A DNA stretch of 64,000 bases from Flavobacterium sp. 245 (GTDB taxonomy: Bacteria > Bacteroidota > Bacteroidia > Flavobacteriales > Flavobacteriaceae): the NCBI RefSeq assembly GCF_004362055.1, contig NZ_SNXB01000011.1:1-64000 (forward strand), given 5' to 3'. Position 1 is the stretch's first letter, and each line of letters starts with the position of its first letter. Positions 1-7,555 of this stretch are shown one piece after another. The notes beneath the pieces were generated by a model. That model searched no databases and was not told the DNA's origin. It saw only the letters and a list, made by a program, of their open reading frames with translations. The position numbers and the translations under genes are program-made.

Positions 1-95
1 TTTACTCTTTACTCTTTACTCTTTACTCTTTACTCTTTACTCTTTACTCTTTACTCTTTACTCTTTACTCTTTACTCTTTACTCTTTACTCTTTA
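1..95. repeat. Heptamer tandem array (TTTACTC)n
   Basis: Thirteen perfect consecutive copies of TTTACTC fill positions 1-91, followed by a partial TTTA. The window starts inside the array, so its true length is unknown. On the minus strand the unit reads GAGTAAA. The final Glu codon and the stop codon of the acyl-CoA dehydrogenase gene are the first GAG-TAA of the array, so gain or loss of downstream units would not change that protein. Confidence 0.97.
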
Positions 96-1228
96 AGCAA
101 ATTTCTTGAGATAACTAATTTTTGAATTTCCGTAGTACCTTCACCTATAGTACATAATTTGGAATCTCTATAAAATTTCTCTACCGGAAAATCTTTGGTA
201 TAACCGTAACCTCCATGTATCTGAACTGCTTCATTTGCAATTTTCACACAAGCTTCAGATGCATACATTTTCGCCATTGCTCCTAATGTTGTAACTGGCT
301 GATGGCGCTGTTTTAGATAAGCCGCTTTGTGAAGCAGTAATTCTGAAGCTTCAATTTCGGTTGCCATATCTGCTAATTTAAACGAAATACCTTGAAAACT
401 GCTTATTGGCTGACCAAATTGATGTCTTTCTTTTGAATATTTCAACGCTGCCTCATAAGCTCCTTTTGCAATTCCTAAAGATAAAGCTCCAATAGAAATT
501 CGACCACCATCTAAAATTTTCATTGCCTGAACAAATCCTTGTCCTATTTCACCTAATCTATTGGCATCTGGTACTCGGCAATTATCAAAAACCAACTCGG
601 CTGTCTCGCTTGCGCGCATTCCTAATTTATTCTCTTTTTTACCCGAAGAAAAACCAGCCATACCTTTTTCTAACACAAAAGCAGTCATTCCTTTAGAATC
701 TCCTTTTTCACCTGTTCGCACAATTACAACAGCAACATCGCCCGATATAGCATGGGTAATAAAGTTTTTAGCACCATTTATAACCCAAAAATCTCCATCT
801 CTAACTGCAGTTGTATTCATTCCACCTGCATCAGATCCTGTATTATGTTCTGTTAATCCCCAAGCTCCAATATATTCAGCATTTGCCAGTTTTGGCAAAT
901 ATTTTTTCTTTTGCTCTTCGTTTCCAAAAGTCAAAATATGATTGGTGCATAGCGAATTATGAGCCGCAACAGACAAACCTATAGAAGGATCAACCTTTGA
1001 TATTTCTTCAACTACCGTAATATATTCATGATACCCTAACCCAGATCCACCAAATTCTTCTGGCACTAAAACTCCCATAAAACCCATTTCCCCTAATTTC
1101 TTAAATAGAGCGACAGGAAAAATTTGAGCTTCATCCCACTCCATAATATTAGGTCTAATGTTTTTTTCTGCAAATTCTTTAATTGACTGAGCAATCATTG
1201 ACTGCGTTTCGTTATAATCAAAATTCAT
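86..1228 (-). CDS. Acyl-CoA dehydrogenase
   Basis: The 380-residue product has the normal length of short/medium-chain acyl-CoA dehydrogenases, cytosolic FAD enzymes that introduce the alpha,beta double bond of acyl-CoA thioesters. N-terminal helical, central beta (WGLTEHNTGSD, FAD/substrate region) and C-terminal helical domains can be followed. The C-terminal YGYTKDFPVEKFYRDSK block leads into IGEGTTEIQ, whose Glu at about residue 363 is the expected catalytic base. The gene lies 11 bp behind the HhH-protein gene on the same strand, so the two are probably co-transcribed. The stop codon is embedded in the heptamer array. The substrate cannot be decided: fatty acid, glutaryl-CoA-like or branched-chain acyl-CoA are all possible. 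The family call is firm. Confidence 0.93.
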   Translation of the reverse strand: MNFDYNETQSMIAQSIKEFAEKNIRPNIMEWDEAQIFPVALFKKLGEMGFMGVLVPEEFGGSGLGYHEYITVVEEISKVDPSIGLSVAAHNSLCTNHILTFGNEEQKKKYLPKLANAEYIGAWGLTEHNTGSDAGGMNTTAVRDGDFWVINGAKNFITHAISGDVAVVIVRTGEKGDSKGMTAFVLEKGMAGFSSGKKENKLGMRASETAELVFDNCRVPDANRLGEIGQGFVQAMKILDGGRISIGALSLGIAKGAYEAALKYSKERHQFGQPISSFQGISFKLADMATEIEASELLLHKAAYLKQRHQPVTTLGAMAKMYASEACVKIANEAVQIHGGYGYTKDFPVEKFYRDSKLCTIGEGTTEIQKLVISRNLLKE

Positions 1229-1239
1229 GTTGGCTTTTT

Positions 1240-2130
1240 TTAGAACTCCAAATATAAACTAATTATTTTTGCTTTTTCAACAGGAAAATCTTTAATTTTT
1301 ATCAAATCCTCAATATTATTGAAATTTCCATTCATACTCCTATACGTTATAATTTGTTTTGCCAATGCATATTTAAAATATGGGAACTGTGACAACTCTT
1401 TTAACGACGCATCGTTTATTGCAATCTTTTTTAAATCTCTCGGTATTGTAATCTTAAAATGCGAATTCAATTCTGCAATAACTTCTGGCGACAATCCCCA
1501 TATATCATTCATTTGTTCCATCGAAACAAAACCTCCCAATATTTCTTTTTGTTTTAAAATTCGCAATGACAAGGCCTCGCCTATTCCATAAATTTTAATT
1601 AGATCCTCCTGAGAAGCCTGATTAATATCCATTGTAATGATCTTTTCTTTTTTAAAGTCCGCTTTTTGAACATAATTGTTTTTCTCCACTTTAAAACTTG
1701 ATTTGTTCCGGGTCCAATCTGGAAATTTAAATAATGGAGAAATCTTTTCTAGCAAAGAATCGGAAATTTTTGTCACGGCTTGAAACTCTTCAGCCGAGTT
1801 TACATACTTGTTTTCTTTTCGGAAAGCTAGCAATCTGTCGATTTCCAAAACTGACATTCCTAATTTATAACCTTTATAATCTGTAATAAAGTTTGGATTG
1901 AAATGATACTGCATTGGTTTCTTTTCATTTTTTATTTCTTTAAGTGAATCAATTTCAGATTGCAATGGCATCCATTCCTCTTTTTCGGGAAAAGATTTCT
2001 CAGCCAAGTTAAAATCTATCGAGAAATACAAAACCTCTAACACAATTATAATAATAAAAAGCCCAATTATGCCTGTACGCTGTTGTCTAGTAAATTGAAA
2101 ATATGATTTTAATGGTCTATAATTTTTCAT
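1240..2130 (-). CDS. Membrane-anchored helix-hairpin-helix (ComEA-like) protein
   Basis: The 296-residue protein has one N-terminal transmembrane segment (about residues 17-38) and then three helix-hairpin-helix-like units (about 90-140, 168-225 and 236-296). The clearest are DINQASQEDLIKIYGIGEAL and IAINDASLKELSQFPYFKYA. HhH repeats of this type bind DNA non-specifically, as in ComEA of natural transformation. The anchor would place the repeats outside the cytoplasmic membrane, which suits DNA uptake or handling in the periplasm; this role is inferred. It is the first gene of a two-gene unit with the acyl-CoA dehydrogenase. A -7-like box (CAAAAGTA on plus, 2162-2169) lies upstream, but no clear -33 element was found. 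Confidence 0.8.
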   Translation of the reverse strand: MKNYRPLKSYFQFTRQQRTGIIGLFIIIIVLEVLYFSIDFNLAEKSFPEKEEWMPLQSEIDSLKEIKNEKKPMQYHFNPNFITDYKGYKLGMSVLEIDRLLAFRKENKYVNSAEEFQAVTKISDSLLEKISPLFKFPDWTRNKSSFKVEKNNYVQKADFKKEKIITMDINQASQEDLIKIYGIGEALSLRILKQKEILGGFVSMEQMNDIWGLSPEVIAELNSHFKITIPRDLKKIAINDASLKELSQFPYFKYALAKQIITYRSMNGNFNNIEDLIKIKDFPVEKAKIISLYLEF

Positions 2131-2389
2131 TTGCGGTCATTCTTTATTTTTAACCCAACGTCAAAAGTATTGAATTAGTAAGAAATTTACTAATTTAAAT
2201 TCTAAGAAGAAATTATATTAAGTAGAAACAAATGCTAATTAGATTGAGGAATTCAAGGGCTTAAAGATTGTTTTCCGGCACTTTTGTGAATATTTTAAAC
2301 ATTTTATAACTTAAAACGCTATAATTGTTTTTATTTTTTACAAAAAACAATACATTTGGAGCTTAATAACAATAAACCAATATAATTAT
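2131..2389. other. Divergent intergenic region
   Basis: This 259 bp A+T-rich spacer separates two divergent genes. It holds the permease promoter (2324-2358) and, on the minus strand, a possible -7 box for the HhH gene at 2162-2169. Nothing else was seen. Confidence 0.6.
2324..2358 (+). promoter_or_regulatory. Promoter of the amino-acid permease gene
   Basis: A TTGTTT element (2325-2330) is followed after 20 bp by TACATTTG (2351-2358). The second matches the Bacteroidota -7 consensus TAnnTTTG exactly. The start codon lies 32 bp further on at 2390, and no Shine-Dalgarno motif is present, as is usual in this phylum. Confidence 0.7.
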
Positions 2390-3859
2390 ATGTCAATTTG
2401 GAGAGTCAAACCTATATCTGCTTTTGAAGCCGATATGAAAAAAAGTGATTTAAAAAGAGTTCTTGGAAAATGGAGCCTTACTGCTATTGGAGTTGGTGCT
2501 ATTATCGGAGGAGGAATTTTCGTTCTTACTGGTACTGGAGCTTATTATCATGCAGGTCCAGCCTTAGCTATTTCATTCATCATCGCAGGTATTGCCTGTG
2601 TTTTTGCTGCTCTTTGTTATTCTGAGTTTGCATCAATTTTACCCGTTGAAGGTTCAGCTTATGCCTACGCATACGGGACAATTGGAGAAATTTTCGCTTG
2701 GATAATTGGCTGGGGACTTGTCCTTGAATATGCAATGGGGTCAATGACCGTCGCAGTATCCTGGTCCGGATATTTCAATAAATTACTCAAAATGTTTCAT
2801 ATAAAACTCCCTGAATGGCTTACAACTGATCCTGCGAGTTATACTGGCGAAGGTTTCTCTATGAATCTTCCTGCTTTTTTAATTGTGATATTGGTTATTT
2901 CATTACTTATTAAAGGAACAAAAAGTGCTGCTAAAGCAAATAATGCTATTGTAATTCTTAAAGTTTCTGCGGTAATTTTTGTAATCATAGCGGGACTTTT
3001 CTTCATTAATACAGCAAACTGGCATCCATTTATTCCAGAAGCTACTCAAATTATTGAAAAAGAAACAACTCATAATGCTTACGGAATTAGCGGAATTGTA
3101 TCTGGAGCCGCTGCAATTTTCTTTGCTTATGTAGGCTTCGATGCTGTTTCTACTCAAGCAGGAGAAGCTATTAATCCTAAAAAAGATGTTCCTTTTGCAA
3201 TTATTGCTTCTTTATTAATTTGTACTACTTTATACATCCTTGTTTCTCTAGTATTAACAGGTATGATGAATTATCAAGATTTTAATCCACTAGGAAAATA
3301 CCCTGAAGCAATAAAAGCTCCTGTTGCATACGCATTTGATATTGCAGGACAAGGATGGGCTGGTTTTATCATCACTGTTGCAGCTACTATAGGTCTAATT
3401 TCAGTATTGATGGTAATGATTATGGGACAATCAAGAATTTTCTTGGGAATGTCTAAAGATGGATTAATTCCTTCTGTTTTTTCAAAAGTCAACCCAATTT
3501 CAGGTACTCCAAAAACCAATTTAATTATTTTAGGAGGTATTATTGCAACTGTTGCTGCTTTTACTCCAATCAATAAATTAGCAGACATGACTAGTTTTGG
3601 AACTTTATTTGCCTTTACTATGGTTTGTATTGCTGTTTGGATTTTAAGAGTAAAACAACCTCAATTAACAAGAACATTTAAAGTACCTGCACTTCCAATA
3701 ATTGCTGTTTGCGGTATTTCAATTAATACTTATTTAATGATTAATTTGAGTTTAGACGCTCAATTACTTTCATTAGGATGGTTAGCGATTGGTATTTTAG
3801 TTTACTTTGCATATAGCAAAAAAAGATCAAGACTTAACAACAATACAGAAATTGAATAA
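2390..3859 (+). CDS. APC-family amino-acid permease
   Basis: The 489-residue, strongly hydrophobic protein fits the amino acid-polyamine-organocation superfamily with about 12 membrane segments. The first segment carries the glycine-rich substrate-binding motif GAIIGGGIFVLTGTG (about residues 37-51). GYVGFDAVSTQAGEAINPKKD-type sequence follows TM6, as in cationic amino-acid transporter relatives. It should import an amino acid across the cytoplasmic membrane, but the substrate is not readable from the sequence. The gene is monocistronic, with its own promoter and a strong bidirectional terminator 18 bp after the stop. An internal Met (MKKSDLKRVLG) could serve as an alternative start, but the promoter position suits 2390. 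Confidence 0.92.
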   Translation: MSIWRVKPISAFEADMKKSDLKRVLGKWSLTAIGVGAIIGGGIFVLTGTGAYYHAGPALAISFIIAGIACVFAALCYSEFASILPVEGSAYAYAYGTIGEIFAWIIGWGLVLEYAMGSMTVAVSWSGYFNKLLKMFHIKLPEWLTTDPASYTGEGFSMNLPAFLIVILVISLLIKGTKSAAKANNAIVILKVSAVIFVIIAGLFFINTANWHPFIPEATQIIEKETTHNAYGISGIVSGAAAIFFAYVGFDAVSTQAGEAINPKKDVPFAIIASLLICTTLYILVSLVLTGMMNYQDFNPLGKYPEAIKAPVAYAFDIAGQGWAGFIITVAATIGLISVLMVMIMGQSRIFLGMSKDGLIPSVFSKVNPISGTPKTNLIILGGIIATVAAFTPINKLADMTSFGTLFAFTMVCIAVWILRVKQPQLTRTFKVPALPIIAVCGISINTYLMINLSLDAQLLSLGWLAIGILVYFAYSKKRSRLNNNTEIE

Positions 3860-3877
3860 ATACCAATTTCGTTTCAT

Positions 3878-3912
3878 AAAAAAAGCTCCAAATAATATTT
3901 GGAGCTTTTTTT
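3878..3912. terminator. Bidirectional terminator, permease / PspC-like gene
   Basis: A perfect 16-bp stem (A-rich arm plus GCTCCAAAT, loop AAT, then ATTTGGAGC plus T-rich arm) has T-runs on both strands. It lies between two convergent genes and overlaps the stop codon of the minus-strand gene. Confidence 0.9.
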
Positions 3913-4138
3913 ATAGATCAAAAACCGAAGTTCGTTTTGCTCTAATTAAATCTTTTAATCTGATCCAGAAAGCAAGAGTCAGGTAAACTCCAAAGCCTAA
4001 ACCTGCAGTAACAAATGATATATAAATAAAAAATAATCGCACACTCGTTACGCGCATTCCTAATTTGTCTGCAAGACGAGACGAAACGTGAAAGCCGTAT
4101 TTTTCAAAGAAAAACTTAAGTTTTAAAATCGCTGACAT
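3911..4138 (-). CDS. PspC-domain small membrane protein
   Basis: The 75-residue product matches the PspC domain family: a short cytoplasmic N-terminus (KYGFHVSSRLADKLGMRVTSVRLFFIY) runs into a transmembrane segment (about residues 32-57, ISFVTAGLGFGVYLTLAFWI) and a basic tail. In enterobacteria PspC works in the phage-shock envelope-stress response. Flavobacterial stand-alone copies are usually labelled PspC family regulators without experimental support. It is the last gene of a same-strand run after DUF2851 (95 bp gap). Family call good; function inferred. Confidence 0.8.
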   Translation of the reverse strand: MSAILKLKFFFEKYGFHVSSRLADKLGMRVTSVRLFFIYISFVTAGLGFGVYLTLAFWIRLKDLIRAKRTSVFDL

Positions 4139-4233
4139 ATTATTTTAAATTTTAGACTGTGGATAAAGATTCCCATCGACTCGCTCAGGATGACAAAAGT
4201 ACAAATTATCTCATTATCACATTTTCTAATTAT
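4139..4233. repeat. AT-rich iterated spacer
   Basis: This short spacer contains GACTCGCTCAGGATGACAAA-like sequence and a run of degenerate TCTAATTATCTAATTAT iterations (about 4205-4243). The same iteration recurs at 30405-30480 and 52420-52570. Confidence 0.5.
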
Positions 4234-5505
4234 CTAATTATTTTTGAGTAACTCCATTCCTATTACGCATTTCAAGCAAGCTTTCCGATCACAATATTCC
4301 TTTTTGAGCTCTAATAAAGTCTGGCTTTCAAATGCATTATTTGATTTTATTCCGAAAGAAGCAAACTTTTCAATAATGGAATTTTTCTCAGAAGAAACGC
4401 CAATCATAAAGTCAATTAAATTTTCAGCAATTGTCTCACCCATTATGTTTGAATAAGCAAATTGGAGTGGAATTATTGTATTTATAATCAACAAATCTAG
4501 AAATGAATTTGAAAGTTTCTTCGTTTTTTTCGGACTTTCTTTATCAAACTGATAGTGGTTCTGCCAATAAAAACTTGCCGAAACAGAAAGTAAACTATAA
4601 ACACTTTCTGCAGATCTCAGTTCGATAATTTTCGAAAATAAATTTTGGTAATTATGATACAAACTTGCTAATTGTGAGAGTCTAATTGTAGGAAAGTTAT
4701 CTGGCCGATGCTTAAAAAATTGAACCGGATCGACATAAGTTCTTTCTAAATTGTATTTATGAAGCAGAAAAAAATACCTGAATTTTAAGTCTTTAAAATA
4801 AACATCTTCTTTCTCCATGTCTAGCAAACCGCAAATCCCAAAAAACAATGCTTCTAAATTTTCTACTTCAAAACTTTCTTTTCTAAAAATTGAAAAAGGT
4901 ATCGACTTTGCCATTTGAACAAAAGAATTTCCATTCGTATTTAGTCCAAAATTTTTTGCCAGCATACAAAACAAAACTGCTTCCCAATCCTGATTTGTTT
5001 CGTCAAGTAATTGATAGATGAATTGTGATTTTCGCTCCAATTTTTCAAAAAACAATCGCTCCTGCCAATTTTTTAAAGTAAAATCATCAATCTCTTTAAG
5101 ATCTTTTTCGCACGAAATCCATGTTTTAGCTGCAGTTAACGCATTATAATTTGCTACTAAATCTTTAGAGACATAATCTTTTAAAATCAATACCGGAATT
5201 TCAGCGTTATTTTCCCTGAATATTTCGGTATCATGTTCCCAAACTACATGCAAAATTACATTCTCGTAAGCAGTATCTTTTTCGTGCTGATGCAAATACC
5301 AATCTGATGATTTTAAGTGGATTTCAACATTACCAGCCCATTTTTGTTCTCCAATTTTAATTTGAGCATTAAAAAAATCTGGTCCTGAAAGTTCTAAATA
5401 ATCACCAATTTTATAAATAATAATTTGCTCATTTTGAGCAGTTTTCAAATTCAAGAGATCAAACTTCTTAAATTTCCAGATATAATGAAGAAAATCTTCT
5501 TTCAT
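4234..5505 (-). CDS. DUF2851 family protein
   Basis: The 423-residue protein starts MKEDFLHYIWKFKKFD and contains the conserved block GDYLELSGPDFFNAQIKIG...WAGNVEIHLKSSDWYLHQHE (residues about 30-75). This is the signature of DUF2851, an uncharacterised family common in Bacteroidota. The block with GPDFFNA, GNVEIH and SSDW...H resembles the core of a nuclease-like fold, but I cannot prove catalytic residues. A C-terminal CDRKACLKCVIGMELLK segment has three cysteines in C-x4-C-x2-C spacing that could bind metal. No signal peptide is seen, so it is probably cytoplasmic. It sits between an exonuclease gene and the PspC-like gene on the same strand. Confidence 0.85.
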   Translation of the reverse strand: MKEDFLHYIWKFKKFDLLNLKTAQNEQIIIYKIGDYLELSGPDFFNAQIKIGEQKWAGNVEIHLKSSDWYLHQHEKDTAYENVILHVVWEHDTEIFRENNAEIPVLILKDYVSKDLVANYNALTAAKTWISCEKDLKEIDDFTLKNWQERLFFEKLERKSQFIYQLLDETNQDWEAVLFCMLAKNFGLNTNGNSFVQMAKSIPFSIFRKESFEVENLEALFFGICGLLDMEKEDVYFKDLKFRYFFLLHKYNLERTYVDPVQFFKHRPDNFPTIRLSQLASLYHNYQNLFSKIIELRSAESVYSLLSVSASFYWQNHYQFDKESPKKTKKLSNSFLDLLIINTIIPLQFAYSNIMGETIAENLIDFMIGVSSEKNSIIEKFASFGIKSNNAFESQTLLELKKEYCDRKACLKCVIGMELLKNN

Positions 5506-5579
5506 TTTTACGTTTTATAACAAATTACAAAACCTAAAAATACACAAAATTATTAAAAATAATCTTATAAATTTATATT

Positions 5580-6062
5580 TTAACGCATCATATATAATTT
5601 TGCACAAGCTCGAGCATCTGAAAGTGCTTCGTGGTGATTTAGTTTAATATTCATTTCGCGACAGCAATCACTTAATTTTGTAGGTTTTATACCTTTCGCT
5701 TTGTAAATTTTTACAGTACACTCCCATTTTGAAGCAATATTCAAATCTTCATAACTCAAGTTATTGGCCAACATTGATTTAGCTAAAACATTTCGGTCAA
5801 AACTTTCATTATGCGCAACAACAACCCTATTTTTTAATCTTTTTTCTATTTCAGGATAAACCTGTACAAACGATTTTGCGTTGACAGTATCGCGAGGATA
5901 AATACCATGCACTTGAATTGTAAATGGATTATAAATATTATTTGGCGGTTTTATTAAAGTGACAAATTCATCGACTATTATACCATTTTGTACAGTAACA
6001 ATTCCAACTGAGCACGGATGATGTCCCGTTGCGGTTTCAAAATCTATTGCAGTAAAATTCAT
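5580..6062 (-). CDS. DEDDh 3'-5' exonuclease (DnaQ/epsilon-like)
   Basis: The 160-residue product is a compact DEDDh exonuclease. Exo I has D7 and E9 (AIDFETATG), Exo II has D89 (AHNESFDRN), and Exo III has H144 with D149 (NHHEALSDA). All five metal-binding and catalytic positions are present. Its length equals the exonuclease domain alone, without the polymerase-binding tail of DnaQ, so it likely acts as a free proofreading or repair exonuclease, or trims RNA. It lies 84 bp after the cystathionine beta-synthase-like gene and 74 bp before DUF2851. Confidence 0.9.
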   Translation of the reverse strand: MNFTAIDFETATGHHPCSVGIVTVQNGIIVDEFVTLIKPPNNIYNPFTIQVHGIYPRDTVNAKSFVQVYPEIEKRLKNRVVVAHNESFDRNVLAKSMLANNLSYEDLNIASKWECTVKIYKAKGIKPTKLSDCCREMNIKLNHHEALSDARACAKLYMMR

Positions 6063-6146
6063 TTTTATAAATTTAAAAAAAGAAAATCCATAAATCTAAT
6101 TATTAAACAACAATCAGATTTATGGATAAATTTTATTTTATGTGTC

Positions 6147-7508
6147 TTATTTTATTGAGCCAATAATATCATATTTTGTGATAATATGATGACTGCCGTT
6201 TCCTAATTCTACTAAAACTGCATCATTTTCTTTTGTAAAAAGTTTTGATACTTCTTCAATAGGAGTTCCCAATTTAACAATAGGGAAAGGTTTGCCCATT
6301 ACTTCTTTAATTGGTTTTTCGGCAACATTTTTGTCGGCAACATAACTTCTAAATAAATCTGTCTCATCAACAGAGCCAACAAAACCATTAATATCTACCA
6401 CCGGAATTTGTGAAATTTTGTACTTACGCATACGCTCGATTGCGTGCGAAACTAATTCTTCAGTACGAACAACAATTAATTCTTTGTCAATATGATCTTT
6501 AATAACATCTTCAGCTTTCGTAACGTTTTCTTCTAAAAATCCGCGTTCACGCATCCAGTCATCGTTAAACATTTTTCCAACATATCGGCTTCCAGAATCG
6601 TGAAATAGAACCACTACCACATCATCCGGTTTAAAATGCTCTTTTAATTGAAGCAAACCTTTAATACAAGCTCCAGCCGAATTTCCAACAAAAATTCCTT
6701 CTTCAAGTGCAATTTTTCTGGTGTAAACAGCAGCGTCTTTATCGGTCACTTTTGTAAAGCCATCAATTAAAGAAAAATCAACATTTTTTGGCAAAATATC
6801 TTCTCCAATTCCTTCTGTTATATAGGAATAAATTTCGTTTTCATCAAAAATTCCCGTTTCATGATATTTCTTGAAAACTGAACCGTATGTATCAATTCCC
6901 CAGATTTTAATATTCGGGTTCTTCTCTTTTAAGTATTTTCCAACTCCCGAAATTGTTCCTCCAGTTCCAACACCAACGACAAAATGAGTAATCTTACCAT
7001 CGGTCTGTTTCCAGATTTCCGGTCCTGTCTGTTCGTAATGTGCCAAAGAATTTGACATATTATCGTACTGATTTACATACCAAGAATTTGGAGTTTCGTC
7101 AGCTAAACGCTTTGAAACTGAATAATACGAGCGAGGATCTGTAGGCTCAACATCAGTAGGACAAACCACTACTTTTGCACCAACAGCACGAAGTATATCC
7201 ATTTTTTCTTTAGACTGCTTGTCTGATATTACGCAAATCAGTTTATAACCTTTTACAATAGCAACAAGTGCCAGTCCCATTCCGGTATTTCCTGAAGTTC
7301 CTTCAATAATAGTTCCTCCGGGTTTCAATCTGCCGTCAGCTTCTGCGTCTTCAATCATTTTTACGGCCATTCTGTCTTTAACAGAATTTCCCGGATTAAA
7401 AGTTTCGACTTTTGCCAATACTAACGCATCAATTTCAGCAACAATTTTGTTGAGTTTTACCAATGGTGTATTACCAATTGTTTCTAAAATATTATTTGAA
7501 AAGTCCAT
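6147..7508 (-). CDS. PLP-dependent cystathionine beta-synthase/cysteine synthase with CBS pair
   Basis: The 453-residue protein joins a fold-type II PLP domain (about 1-320) to two C-terminal CBS domains (about 335-450). NPGNSVKDR supplies the PLP lysine (K44), EGTSGNTGMG is the substrate/asparagine loop, and GVGTGGTISG binds the phosphate. This architecture is that of cystathionine beta-synthase, which condenses serine and homocysteine, although some bacterial members make cysteine from O-acetylserine. The CBS pair suggests control by an adenosyl ligand such as SAM or AMP. There is no haem-binding N-terminal extension of the animal enzyme. It follows the porin gene by 47 bp and may share its transcript. 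Confidence 0.9.
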   Translation of the reverse strand: MDFSNNILETIGNTPLVKLNKIVAEIDALVLAKVETFNPGNSVKDRMAVKMIEDAEADGRLKPGGTIIEGTSGNTGMGLALVAIVKGYKLICVISDKQSKEKMDILRAVGAKVVVCPTDVEPTDPRSYYSVSKRLADETPNSWYVNQYDNMSNSLAHYEQTGPEIWKQTDGKITHFVVGVGTGGTISGVGKYLKEKNPNIKIWGIDTYGSVFKKYHETGIFDENEIYSYITEGIGEDILPKNVDFSLIDGFTKVTDKDAAVYTRKIALEEGIFVGNSAGACIKGLLQLKEHFKPDDVVVVLFHDSGSRYVGKMFNDDWMRERGFLEENVTKAEDVIKDHIDKELIVVRTEELVSHAIERMRKYKISQIPVVDINGFVGSVDETDLFRSYVADKNVAEKPIKEVMGKPFPIVKLGTPIEEVSKLFTKENDAVLVELGNGSHHIITKYDIIGSIK

Positions 7509-7555
7509 TTTGTATTAATTTAATATTTGGTTTTAAAATAAATCAAAGCCTAATT

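Noticed and set aside
1..95. Possible CRISPR array
   Set aside because: The unit is a 7-bp direct repeat without spacers, and no cas gene is in the window.
561..941. 126-codon plus-strand ORF inside the acyl-CoA dehydrogenase gene
   Set aside because: Antisense shadow of a strongly conserved gene, with no independent signal.
3274..3588. 104-codon minus-strand ORF inside the permease gene
   Set aside because: Shadow frame; the permease frame is clearly the coding one.
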